Origin: Pleurodeles waltl
Lineage: Eukaryota; Chordata; Amphibia; Caudata; Salamandridae
Direction: 5' to 3'
NCBI RefSeq assembly: GCF_031143425.1
Contig: NC_090440.1
Coordinates: 1,267,451,123 to 1,267,515,122, forward strand
Length of the DNA: 64,000 nucleotides
Shown: positions 54,405 through 64,000 of the stretch, one piece after another
Position numbering within the stretch: the first letter of the stretch is position 1
Layout: every line of letters begins with the position of its first letter
The notes under the pieces: generated by a model
Seen by the model: only the letters and a program-made list of their open reading frames with translations
Told to the model about the DNA's origin: nothing
The model's database searches: none
Translations under genes and position numbers: made by a program

Positions 54405-56760
54405 ATGCCCTATGCCAGAACTATCATCATTGGCCTAGACACAATCCACATACATCGGATCATCCTCAAACCCACACACATTACCGGCCACATCCTAGAT
54501 GTCATTTTTTCCAATTCAGACCTAGTTACCTTCTTAGGGATTACTCCAGTCATATGCTCAGACCACAACCTACTAGCCTTCTTGCAGACAACACCAGAGC
54601 CCAACACATGTAAGCCCACTTTATCTGCAGCTACTTATTGACCTTGTAACAAAGTGAGTTTTAGGGAACTGGAAAGACAAATAACATCCAGCACAGATCT
54701 GGACAGGATAACCTCAGTTAAAAAACTCTCTGAATGGCTCAAGGGTGTTTTTTTGATATACCTCAAAGAAACAACAACACATGACAGAAGGAAACATGCC
54801 CCTTGGATAAAAACTGAACAACAAAACATTAAAAAAAACAAATTCAAAGCTTCACAACACCTGTCAAAACAAAAAACACTCAAGGCAAACTATGCCTTCT
54901 CAAGCATAACAAAATGCACACGTCAACAATTGAAAAGCAAAACAAAAGTTAATATTCAAACAGAACTCACAATGCTAAATGTGTAAATAAAGAAGAACCT
55001 TATAAAATTCTCACAGATTTTTGAAAACCTAAAATGTACAGAAGGAACCAGCACTATTCATCTGACAAACTGGCAAATCATTACATAACCACAGCAGACA
55101 TTTTGGATTGCTATTTAAACAAAAAGAAAAACCATCAGCAACAACTGTTTCCAGCAATCCTTTTAAGACTAGATTATGACAGCCACTGCATTCTTTAAAG
55201 AGCTATCAGAAACTGAAGATTTGGATCTCGTCCAAGCAAGCAGGCCAGTAGGGTGCATGCTGACCCTTGTCCACCACAAATTCTCAAAAACATTCTTTTA
55301 ATAATCTCTGTCACCACCCAGTCAGAACACACATCAATTCCTACTTAACAACCGGAGGTTTTCCAGAAGACTTAAAAAATGCACACAGATGACAATTATT
55401 ATAGAAAACAAACCTAGACCTGCCAGACCCCAACTATTATGGACCTATTGTAATAAAAACAAACCATTCCTGCACAAACTGATTGAAAGAGTACCCTTCA
55501 CCCAGATGTCACACTTCATTGAAGAAAACTCTATACTTTTAGATTTCCAAATAGGATTCCTTCCAGGAAGCAGCACCAAATCTTCTCTAATGGCCATCTG
55601 GGATGATCCTAAGAACACAGTAGAATGTAATCCGGTTGCTGTACTAATTTTCTTGGACCTTTCAGCTGCCTTCGATACAGTTGATGATGAGACTCTAATC
55701 CAAAGACTCCATGAAGCTGTCATAGATGGCACCACTCTCGATTCAATCACATCCTACCCACAAAATAGAGCAAATGTCATCCACACTTTCCTTTCTCATT
55801 CAAACTCTACATCAACAAAGCAGGAGTCCCTCAAGGCTCTATCATGTCAACCATGTTTTTCAACATCTACATAAATTCATTTCCTACAATGATCAAGGAT
55901 TTTCAGTTCACCTACTACTACAACAACACAGAAGACATGCAAATACTTCTTAAACTGGAAAGCCTCAAAGACACTGGAAACTCGAAAATCTTCAAGCCGT
56001 AAATCAGTGGATGACATGGAACCACCTCTAACTGAATGTGTCAAAAATGTAAATACTCACTTGTGGCGATTGGAAAAATTATGCCCTAATCTGATGATCT
56101 GGGTATACAAAGGGTAAGAAACCTCTAAATTACTATGGACTCCAAGATATCAATAAATGGCCAAGTGGATAAGGTAGCAAGCTCAAGCTTTAATCCTATG
56201 AAAACTCTACAAAACATGTTCCCCAACCTAGGACTTTCACACAAAGTTCAAGCAACTATCTCTCCTGTACCATCTAAACTTGATTACGCTAATGGCCTAC
56301 ACCGCAGATCACCTCTATCAACTATGAAAAGACTACAATGAATTCAAAACTCTAGTGCCAGGCTACTCAAGAAAATCCAACTTGAAGCTGTTTTGTATTT
56401 GCCACAAAGCAATACATTGAAAAGGGCCACTTTTCATCAGAAAGAAAATCACCAAGGACATGCAACAAAGAAACCTCCACTCCAGACTGACACTTTACCG
56501 CTTCAAAATCCCTGCAGACAAAAAAAAACACAATGGAAGGGCCATCTTTTTCTATCCAGCAACCATATTATGGAATTCATTATCCCCAAATGTAAGATCC
56601 ACAGACAACCATCTCACCTTTAGAAAATTACTCAAGAGTTGGCTGATCACAACATGACAGCCATACCTAAAACCAAAATATACAAAATTAAAATGCACAA
56701 GAAAACTAACACTACATATATCACTTAAGTTAATTTAAATAAAAACATGTTTGTCCATAC
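54405..56760 (+). pseudogene. Decayed L2-like LINE
   Basis: Pieces in order: the end of an AP endonuclease (54405-54641: 'THITGHILDVIFSNSDL', 'VICSDHNLLAFL'), a linker (54654-54986), RT (55389-55874: 'QIGFLPGSSTKSSL', 'VLIFLDLSAAFDTVDDETL'), and a C-terminal part (56135-56341, 56460-56657: 'ATILWNSLSPNVR', 'FRKLLKSWL'). The active-site block near 55900-55945 has lost its signature: the place of YADDTQ reads YNNTED. Numerous stops and frameshifts separate the pieces. It is the oldest-looking of the three L2-like copies. Confidence 0.87.
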
Positions 56761-58949
56761 TGTCCATATTCTGTATATCCATATTTTATACTCATTCCAC
56801 TTGTCCATCAATGGGTTTGCCTTAAAAAGCTAACTATGTAAATTTATGTAGTAAACACATGTGTTAAAGAGGATCCATATGTTTTTTAAATCCAGTTGGT
56901 ATTTCAAAATGTAGAAGTGAAGCTTAACGAGGGCCTAATTATGCCCATGATCACAGAAGCTTTAAATCCCCAAAGACCACGCCTCTCAGCACAGAATGGC
57001 CAAACAGGTGCCTCTCCTTACTGGAAGATGAGCAAAGGTGCTTTTTTTCTTACATCTCTCTGATCGGGAAAACGCTGCTGTTATTGCATCCAACAACCAG
57101 TTCTCATTGAAGGCTCACATCTGCCCTGCTTTCACAGGCATCTAGCCGCCCTCTATTACTCACTGGTAATTCTATGTCTTGTTTAAGTCAAATGGTACTT
57201 ACCAAGTAATTCTTTGTCTAACCACTATTTTTCTTTATTTTATTTTCTCCAGGACTATTGCATCATCATAGCCCATCCTGTGAGTAATTTGTATATCTTC
57301 ACACATTGGTGTCCTTAATCTTGTCAGTCTTGTTAAGGGTATTATCCTCCTGTTTAGCATTTACATCAGCTTATTGTCATTTCTTTTTTGGCACTAAAAT
57401 TCAGCCTTTTTATGTTAGACACCTTTGACCCAAGGTTTATGTTGCTTCCTCCCACTCAGGATTTCAACTAAATCACAAGTCCTATTGTATAGACAACCAG
57501 AATTTATCTCTCCCATTTATTATTCTTTTTTATTTCTATTTTTATCCAGATGACTTTACTAATTCTTCTCCTTATATCACCCCCCCCCCCGGTTATCTCT
57601 TGTTCTGATGAGATCCTGGAATATGTGTTAAGGTTGGAATGTCATCAACAGTTTAAAAGACAGACCCCTAGATTCTACATCTCACATAAGAATTTGGCAT
57701 GTGTGTACATTTGAATCATTACCTACTGTGGGTGTCTATGACTCTGTATTACTACACCAACCACTGTTACAAAAACAAGAACGTTTTTGTCAGTTTTGGT
57801 GTGTTTCACTTGGGGTGCACTTTTTCACTATTTCCTTTGGCCACTAAGAAAAACTTTTGTTGCTGGATGATACCCATGAATACAAATACTTGTTTGATTT
57901 ATAAGACGAGTTTGGTAATGTTTGTATTGAGGATTATGGATTTATGACAGACAGATTGTAGACTGTCTCAATACTAATACCTCCTATCTGATTATTAATT
58001 ATTATTTGATGTGTGAATTCTTACTTGATTCTATATTTGTGATAAATGAGTTCCACATGAATTACTGGCCTATGTTAAAGTATCTCTGACTCACCCCAAA
58101 CCTCTCCTACTACTATGGGCCAAAGGAACCATTCCAAAGTCTTCCCTCTTTCATCCCTGCTTTATCCCATTCATCTAACTAACAGGCACACATGCAAAAC
58201 ACTCCAAATAATAATTTACATTTTCCCTGCACCATTCATCTAAAAATGAATCTATCCCTTCAAACCTTCACACTTAAGGCATGCAAGCTCATGAGCAATT
58301 ACAATCATACATTCTAACACTAAACCCCCAGAAAAAAATAAATCAGTAATCTACTACCTAAAGAAATTCTAATTTGGGGGTCTGGAGTAGCATGCTACTC
58401 AGTTAAAAACATACCAACATCTTGTCAGTGGTAGTAAGAGATATATAAATGTAATTACAAATATAATTATGACTATGCTTTGACAAAGCATGGCATTACA
58501 TGGATGCATCACCATGTCTTGGTGAGAAAATGTACACTGGAGTAACTGCTGAGGTAAGCAAGACATTTGTATAGTTCATTGTGTTCTATGGTTCTCATAA
58601 AAAATAGGGAGGTGTATTAGGATGACAGAACTTCAGGATGTAGGGACTGATTCACTCTTTGCCCTCAGGAAATGTCAGCCTAATTCCTGAACCTGAACCC
58701 CTAAACTTCTATGGGTAACAGGTATTTTTGGCACACTCGAACATGACCACTCAGATTCCCCAAGGAAACTGTGAAAACAGATCTTACCCTTTCATTATTT
58801 ATTCATGCATGCCCAAGTTAGACACAAGAATGATTCGAATAAAGGTTTTCAAACATTTATTGAAAAAATCATATTCTTGAATAGAGAGAATGATCTGCGA
58901 TTATTAGGCAGATGAAATAAAGTATTGTAACCAGCATTACCAATATCAA
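56761..58949. other. Non-coding stretch, no gene recognised
   Basis: AT-rich, with a run of 13 C near 57581-57593. No domain, RNA gene or element end recognised. Confidence 0.45.
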
Positions 58950-60530
58950 TCAATCAATCATAATACTTGTAAAGCACGACTAGTCACCCGCTAGGGTCTC
59001 AAGGCGCTGGTGGGGGGCAGTAAGTGAGAGGTTGTCGAAGAACAGAGGGGATCAGGTGAAGAGCCAAGTTTTGAGGTCCTTTCTGAATTGGGATAGAGTG
59101 GGAGATTTTCTGAGGTGGATGGGAAGGGAGTTCCAGGTCTTGGTGGTGTGGTGGGAGAAGGATCTTCCTCCTGCTGTGGCTTTCCAGATGTGTGGGACGG
59201 CGACGAGCGCGAGGTCGGAAGAGTGGAGCTGTCTGGTGGGGGTGTAGAAGTGGAGTCTTTGGTTGAGGTATTCTGGTTCGGTGTTGTGGATGGCTTTGTA
59301 GGCATGCGCGAGAAGCTTGAATGTGATTCTCTTGTCTATTGGGAGCCAGTGCAGGTCTCTCAGCAGAGCGGAGGTGTGGCTGTGTTTAGGGGTGTTCATG
59401 ATGAGACGGCGGAGGCGTTCTGGGTACATTGCAGTCTTTTCTCTACCTTCGTGGTGGTTCTGGTGTAGGGTGCGTCGCTGTAGTCCAGGCGTCTGCTATC
59501 GAGGGCCTGGGTGACTGTTCTTTTGGATTCAGTTGGGATCCATTTGAAGATCTTTCGGATCATGCGCATGGTGTTGAAGCAGGAGGAGGAGACTATGCTG
59601 ACTTGATGGTTCATCGAGTGCTGAGTAAAGGATGAAGCCAAGATTGTGGGCTTGGTCGGTGGGGGCCGGAGCACTTCCGAGGGTAGTGAGCCACCAGGAG
59701 ATGTCCCAGGCTGAGGGGTTGTTGTCAATGACGAGGACTTCTGTTTTTTCGGTATTAAGCTTGAGGCAGCTCTCCTTCATCCAGGAGGCAACTGCCCTCA
59801 TTCCATTGTGGAAGTTGGTTTTGGCTGTGTGCGGGTCATTGGTGAGGGAGATGATTAGCTGAGTGTTGTCAGTGTATTAGACGATGTTGAGTGCGTGGTG
59901 TCTGGCGATGGTGGCTAGGCGGGCCATGTAGATGTTTAAGAGAGTGGGGCTCAGAGGGTAGCCTTGTGGGACGCCGCAGATGATCTTGGTTGCCTCTGCG
60001 TAGAAGGGGGGAGTCAGACACTGTGGGTTCTGTCAGAGAGGAATGAACTGATCCATTCTAGTGCTTTGTCTAGGATGCTGGAAGCATGGAGACGAGTCTG
60101 TAGCATGCGGTGGGAGATGGTGTTGAAGATCGAGGAGAATGAGATCCGCAGTCTCACCCTTGTCTAGGATGATGCGGATGTCATCTGTGGCGGCGAGGAG
60201 GGCAGTCTTGGTGCTGTGGTTGCTCCGGAAGCCTGATTGTGAGGAGTCCAGGATGTTGTTGAGTACGATGTGTCTGGTGAGTTGTCTGTTGGCAGCCTTT
60301 TCGATGGCCTTAGCTGGAAGGGGAGCAGAGAGATGGGCCGGAAGTTCTTGAGGTCGTCTGGGTCTGCAGTGGGTTTCTTTAGTAATGGCATGATTTTGGC
60401 ATGTTTTCAGATTTCTGGAAAGGTGGCAGTTTCGAAGGAGCAGTTGATAATGTGCCAAAGTTTGGGTGTGATGGTGCTGCTTGCTTTGTTGAAGATGTGG
60501 TGGGGGCAGGGATCGGAGGCACATGGTGAA
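58950..60530 (-). pseudogene. 5'-truncated L2-like LINE
   Basis: The minus strand carries RT from its early part ('PLLKKPTADPDDLKNFRPIS', 'SQSGFRSNHSTKTALL' around 60164-60391 and 60033-60300), then 'CLKLNTEKTEVLVI' (59529-59801) and a C-terminal part at 59052-59429 ('TSALLRDLHWLPIDKRITFK', 'KTWNSLPIHLRKSPTL', 'FRKDLKTWLF'). The 3' end is GCGCCTTGAGACCC...TACAAGTATTATGATTGATT, an L2-type tail of TGAT repeats. Frames are broken in several places. The 5' cut lies upstream of the RT, near 60530. No target duplication was found. Confidence 0.9.
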
Positions 60531-62316
60531 AAGAATAAATAATCTAACCATGGCAATCCTATTTCTAAATATCCCTATTCCTACCTATCATTACCTACAT
60601 AGAGAGCATAGAGAGTACACCTTATAGCAGATCTCAAATGATAGCCTGAGTCCCTATACCTGGTTAGCTGGGCTAGAAAGCCAGTCTAGAGTTAAGTTGG
60701 CAATCCTTTTCTGCAAGATGAAAGGTCAACGTCAGCAGAGCTGCATTTTAAACACAAATTCTATTCCAGTATAATCACAGCCAAGGTCTTACTCTGAGTA
60801 GTGTAGGGCAGTGCACTGTTTATATAAATTAAAAGCACACTGTGTTAGAGGTACAACCCTGACACAATTATATGGTTAGGTTTTAGCAGCTGTCTCCAAA
60901 TGGACAATGCAAGCACTATCTTTATAGATGTTCCTAGCCTTAACAGAGTGTACAGACTACATGGCGAGAAAGGCTTACTGAAAGCAAGTAACATATTCAA
61001 TCTATTCTTAGAATCATGTCATGCAATCAAAATACATATAATAATAATATTTCTATAACAATGTCAACCTAAAATGTGTAAAATGTGAAACTAAAATGGA
61101 GAACCAAAGTGGGCCTAAGAAGGCCTCAGGACAAATGCTGTCTCATCTACAGCTCTTAGTCAACTGCTGTCAGTCAACTGCTGTCCACTCCTTGAATTCC
61201 TCACCAACATTCTAGAATAAGAGCACCATGTCAACAATTGTTTTTGAAGGAGCAGGACCTCTGAAGAGAATACCACACATCTTTCCCCTTTAAACAAAGA
61301 CATATTTAAAAGGCAACAATATGAGAGAAACATTAGAAAAGATATTGCATCATTTAAATGTTACATAAAACAAAAACATGAAAAAGATAATAAAATAACT
61401 ATCCAATATAGTCTTGTAAATAAACATAGTGCCTCAAATAATATGATAAAATACAATAACCTTCATTGTCCATTTAATTTCTTACAAAGTCATGTAAATA
61501 ACTGGATATCTTTTAGCTGGGTGTTTGGATGAAAGAGTGTAGAGGGTGGCTGATAAGCCAACTGTTTAGGCGTATATGGAGATCTATACAAATAATTTTA
61601 TTAAACCATGTCTAACATGGGTCAGCAGCCAGTATCATAAGTTCCTGTTAGTAAGACTCAGATTGAGTGCAGTGCACATTCCCCTCCAAGGCCCCCCCTT
61701 CATGAACTTACCCATTTGCCCCTACAATGGTTATTCCGCATGAATCACATTTCATTTTATGTTCTTCTGCAAATTTTATGTGATATTGACAAAAGTCTAT
61801 TTTTCACCGCTTTTAAAACAGGCCAATATCTATTACAGAGGAGCTGCTTTTATGAATTTGCAAACATTACCAACTATGAGGATCTGCTTTTTAACTGCTG
61901 TTTATATTCAGCCTGACATAAAGCTGAGGGCAACTGTTGTCGTGTAACGTGTTTTATCCTTTTTAATCTGTATTTTATCATGCTTGTTTCTTATGGTTTT
62001 ATGACTCTTTTATGAATAAAGATTTAAGTCGAATAATAACTTGTTGCCCTCCAATGTTATAGTCTTACCACATGACGAGGCACTCTTCTTGCTACTGGTT
62101 GTACAGCAGTTTTTAAAGCAAAATATTTCACCACTTTCCTACTTCCTCAAAACAAGTACTCTTTTAAGATTTAAAATCCTTCAGTTTTTCATTGTAACAG
62201 CTTTATCACTTTCCAGGATGCAGTATATTTTGAACCAGGTTGAGCTCTCACAGGAGTTTGAATTTTTACCAGTCTCCCATCTTTACATTCAATTCTCTCA
62301 CAACATGTCTAGCATC
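60531..62316. other. Non-coding stretch, no gene recognised
   Basis: AT-rich. A short direct repeat (GTCAACTGCTGT twice) occurs near 61155-61185. No gene supported. Confidence 0.45.
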
Positions 62317-63065
62317 TGTAGGAAAGTACCATCTTGCCTGGCATATTATCCCAATGTTTTACTTGTATGTATGTTTGTTTTTGCCTGTGTCACTGGGATC
62401 CTGCTAGCCAGGACCCCAGTGCTCATAAATTGTGCCCTGTATGTGATCCCTGTGTGGTGCCTAACTGTATCACTGAGGCTCTGCTAACCAGAACCTAAGT
62501 GTTTATGCTCTCTCTGCTTTTAAAATTGTCACTGCAGGCTAGTGACTAAATTTACCAATTCTGATTGGCACACTGGAACACCCTTATAATTCCCTAGTGT
62601 ATGGTACATAGGTACCCAGGGTATTGGGGTTCCAGGAGATCCCTATGGGATGAAGCATTTCTTTTGCCACCCATAGGGAGCTCAGACAATTCTTACACAG
62701 GACTCCTACTGCAGCCTGAGTGAAATAACGTCCACGTTATTTCACAGCCATTTTACACTTCACTTAAGTAACTAATAAGTCACCCATACGTATAACCCTC
62801 ACTTAGTGAAGGTTAGGTGCAAAGTTACTAGCCAAGGTGCCCCCACATTGTTCAGTGCAATTTCCCCGGACTTTGTGAGTGCGGGGACACTATTACACGC
62901 GTGCACTACATATAGGTCAATACCTATACGTAGCGTCACAATGATAACTCCAAACATGGCATGTAACATGTCTAGGATCATGGAATTGTCACCCCAATAC
63001 CATTCTGGTATTGGGGGGACAATTCCATGCATCCCCGGGGCTCCAGCATAGAGCCCAGGTACTGC
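62317..63065 (+). repeat. Partial 5' LTR
   Basis: Starts TGTAGGAAAGTACC and follows the minus strand of 53294-52530 in order, with small differences, through CTGGGTACTGCCAAAC-like sequence (here GCCCAGGTACTGCCAAAC). Similarity stops at about 63065. Confidence 0.88.
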
Positions 63066-63100
63066 CAAACTAACTCCCTCAAAGGCAGTGGGCTGCTATC

Positions 63101-64000
63101 TTGTGGCCATCTTTCACTGGTAAGGGTAGGGATAGGCTCCTTAGTGTCAAAGAAAGTAATGCTAATAACTACAAAGCTTTGAAGGATGCACTCTTGGATG
63201 GATTTGGCTTAACCACTGAACAATACAGGATTAAGTTCAGAGACACCAGAAAAGAGTCCTCTCAAGACTGGACAGACTTTGTAGACGGTTCAGTGAAGGC
63301 CTTGAAGGGTTACTTACATGGCAGTAAGGTGACTGACTATGAAAGCCTGTATAATCTAATCCTGAGAAAGCATATGTTGAACAATTGTGTGTCTGATTTG
63401 TTGCACCAGTACTTGGTAGACTTAAATCTGACCTCTCCCCAAGAATTGGGAAAGAAGGCAGACAAATGGGTCAGAACATGAGTGAACAGAAAGGTTCATA
63501 CAGGGGGTGACAAGGATGGCAAGAAGAAGGATGGTAAGTCTTCTGACAAGGGTGGGGACAAAGATAAAAAACATTCTGAGTCTTCATCAGGCCCCCAAAA
63601 ATCCTCTTGGGGTAGTGGGTTCAAATCCTCTTCTCACAATCAGAAAAAGCCATGGTGTTATTTATGTAAAGTAAAAGGCCATTGCGCAAGTGATGCTACT
63701 TGTCCAAAGAAAAACACCAAGGCTCCCACCACCACAACCCCAACTGCAACCTCTAGTGCCCCTAGTAATAGCAGTGGTGGTGGGAAGTCTACTACAAATA
63801 GCCAATCCAAGGGTGTAGCTGGGCTCACTATTGGCAGTGTAGTTGGGGTTGGTCTTGTTAGGGAGACCACAGAGGCTGTTTTAGTCTCTGATGGTGGCAT
63901 TGACTTGGCCACCTTGGTTGCTTGTCCCCTTAATATGGGTAAGTACAAGCAACTACCCCTAATTAATGGTGTTGAGGTTGAGGCCTACAGGGACACAGGA
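63101..64000 (+). pseudogene. gag: Gypsy gag-protease, partial with an in-frame stop
   Basis: One frame covers the stretch, broken only by TGA at 63479-63481. Before the stop is a capsid-like helical region ('YRIKFRDTRKESSQDWTDFV', 'YESLYNLILRKHML') of the SCAN/retrotransposon-gag type. After it come a Lys/Gly/Ser-rich basic stretch and a zinc knuckle 'WCYLCKVKGHCASDATCPKK', whose spacing C-x2-C-x4-H-x6-C departs from the usual x4 before the last Cys. A Thr/Ser-rich linker follows, and the window ends at 'VEAYRDTG', the catalytic DTG of the aspartic protease. The in-frame stop between capsid and zinc knuckle would abolish the fusion product, barring readthrough. Confidence 0.88.

Larger units (their letters stand above)
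62317..64000 (+). mobile_element. Gypsy element, 5' part, running off the window
   Basis: A partial LTR (62317-63065) is joined to gag and the start of protease (63101-64000). The LTR part matches the first quarter of the solo LTR at 50330-53294. The rest of that LTR, the primer-binding site and the gag start are missing, so the junction near 63066 marks an internal deletion or a recombination. Confidence 0.85.

Overview
The window looks like repeat-dominated intergenic DNA from a large vertebrate genome. No host protein-coding gene, tRNA or rRNA gene could be supported. The long Ty3/gypsy LTRs, a Neptune-like Penelope element, L2-like and other APE LINEs, Harbinger-type foldback elements and a very large piggyBac element together suggest a salamander, probably a newt such as Pleurodeles. 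That assignment is inference from general knowledge of urodele repeats; no database was searched.

Layout. 1-2956: 3' half of a Ty3/gypsy element, its reverse transcriptase split by a 720-bp Harbinger-like foldback element (66-785), ending in a 966-bp LTR. 2962-4200: decayed LINE, minus strand. 5113-6853: LTR without internal region. 7824-8410: chain of hairpins. 8504-10366: 5'-truncated LINE with a 12-bp target duplication. 10725-11860: degenerate tandem repeat of about 490 bp. 15195-20478: Penelope-like element with RT and GIY-YIG domains, a 189-bp palindromic insertion and a degenerate hammerhead-ribozyme-like motif. 20483-34155: one candidate piggyBac element of about 13.7 kb between TTAA sites, containing a GC-rich hairpin/CRE left end, nine or so 160-bp repeats, a 597-codon transposase ORF with spliced-looking leader, a 28-bp minisatellite, a poly(A) signal, and about eighteen 383-bp repeats. 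35216-40140: LINE, minus strand, split by a 2.5-kb solo LTR. 41098-41811: two-copy tandem duplication of 357 bp. 42030-42425: another foldback chain. 45052-45298 and 48357-48876: two diverged copies of one MITE family. 46376-47860: L2-like LINE. 50330-53294: 2,965-bp solo LTR with TATTG duplications. 54405-56760 and 58950-60530: two more L2-like LINEs. 62317-64000: start of a related gypsy element, with LTR joined directly to mid-gag, running off the window at the protease DTG.

Nothing here acts as a pathway. The elements are layered by nested insertion, and every coding region has at least one disabling change: the gypsy RT has Asn for the second active-site Asp, and the piggyBac transposase has Asn for its first catalytic Asp although its frame is otherwise open. 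The most unusual signals are (i) elements built almost wholly from back-to-back near-perfect hairpins, seen in at least four places with unrelated arm sequences, and (ii) the giant piggyBac element with three different internal tandem arrays and a higher-order duplication inside the 383-bp array.
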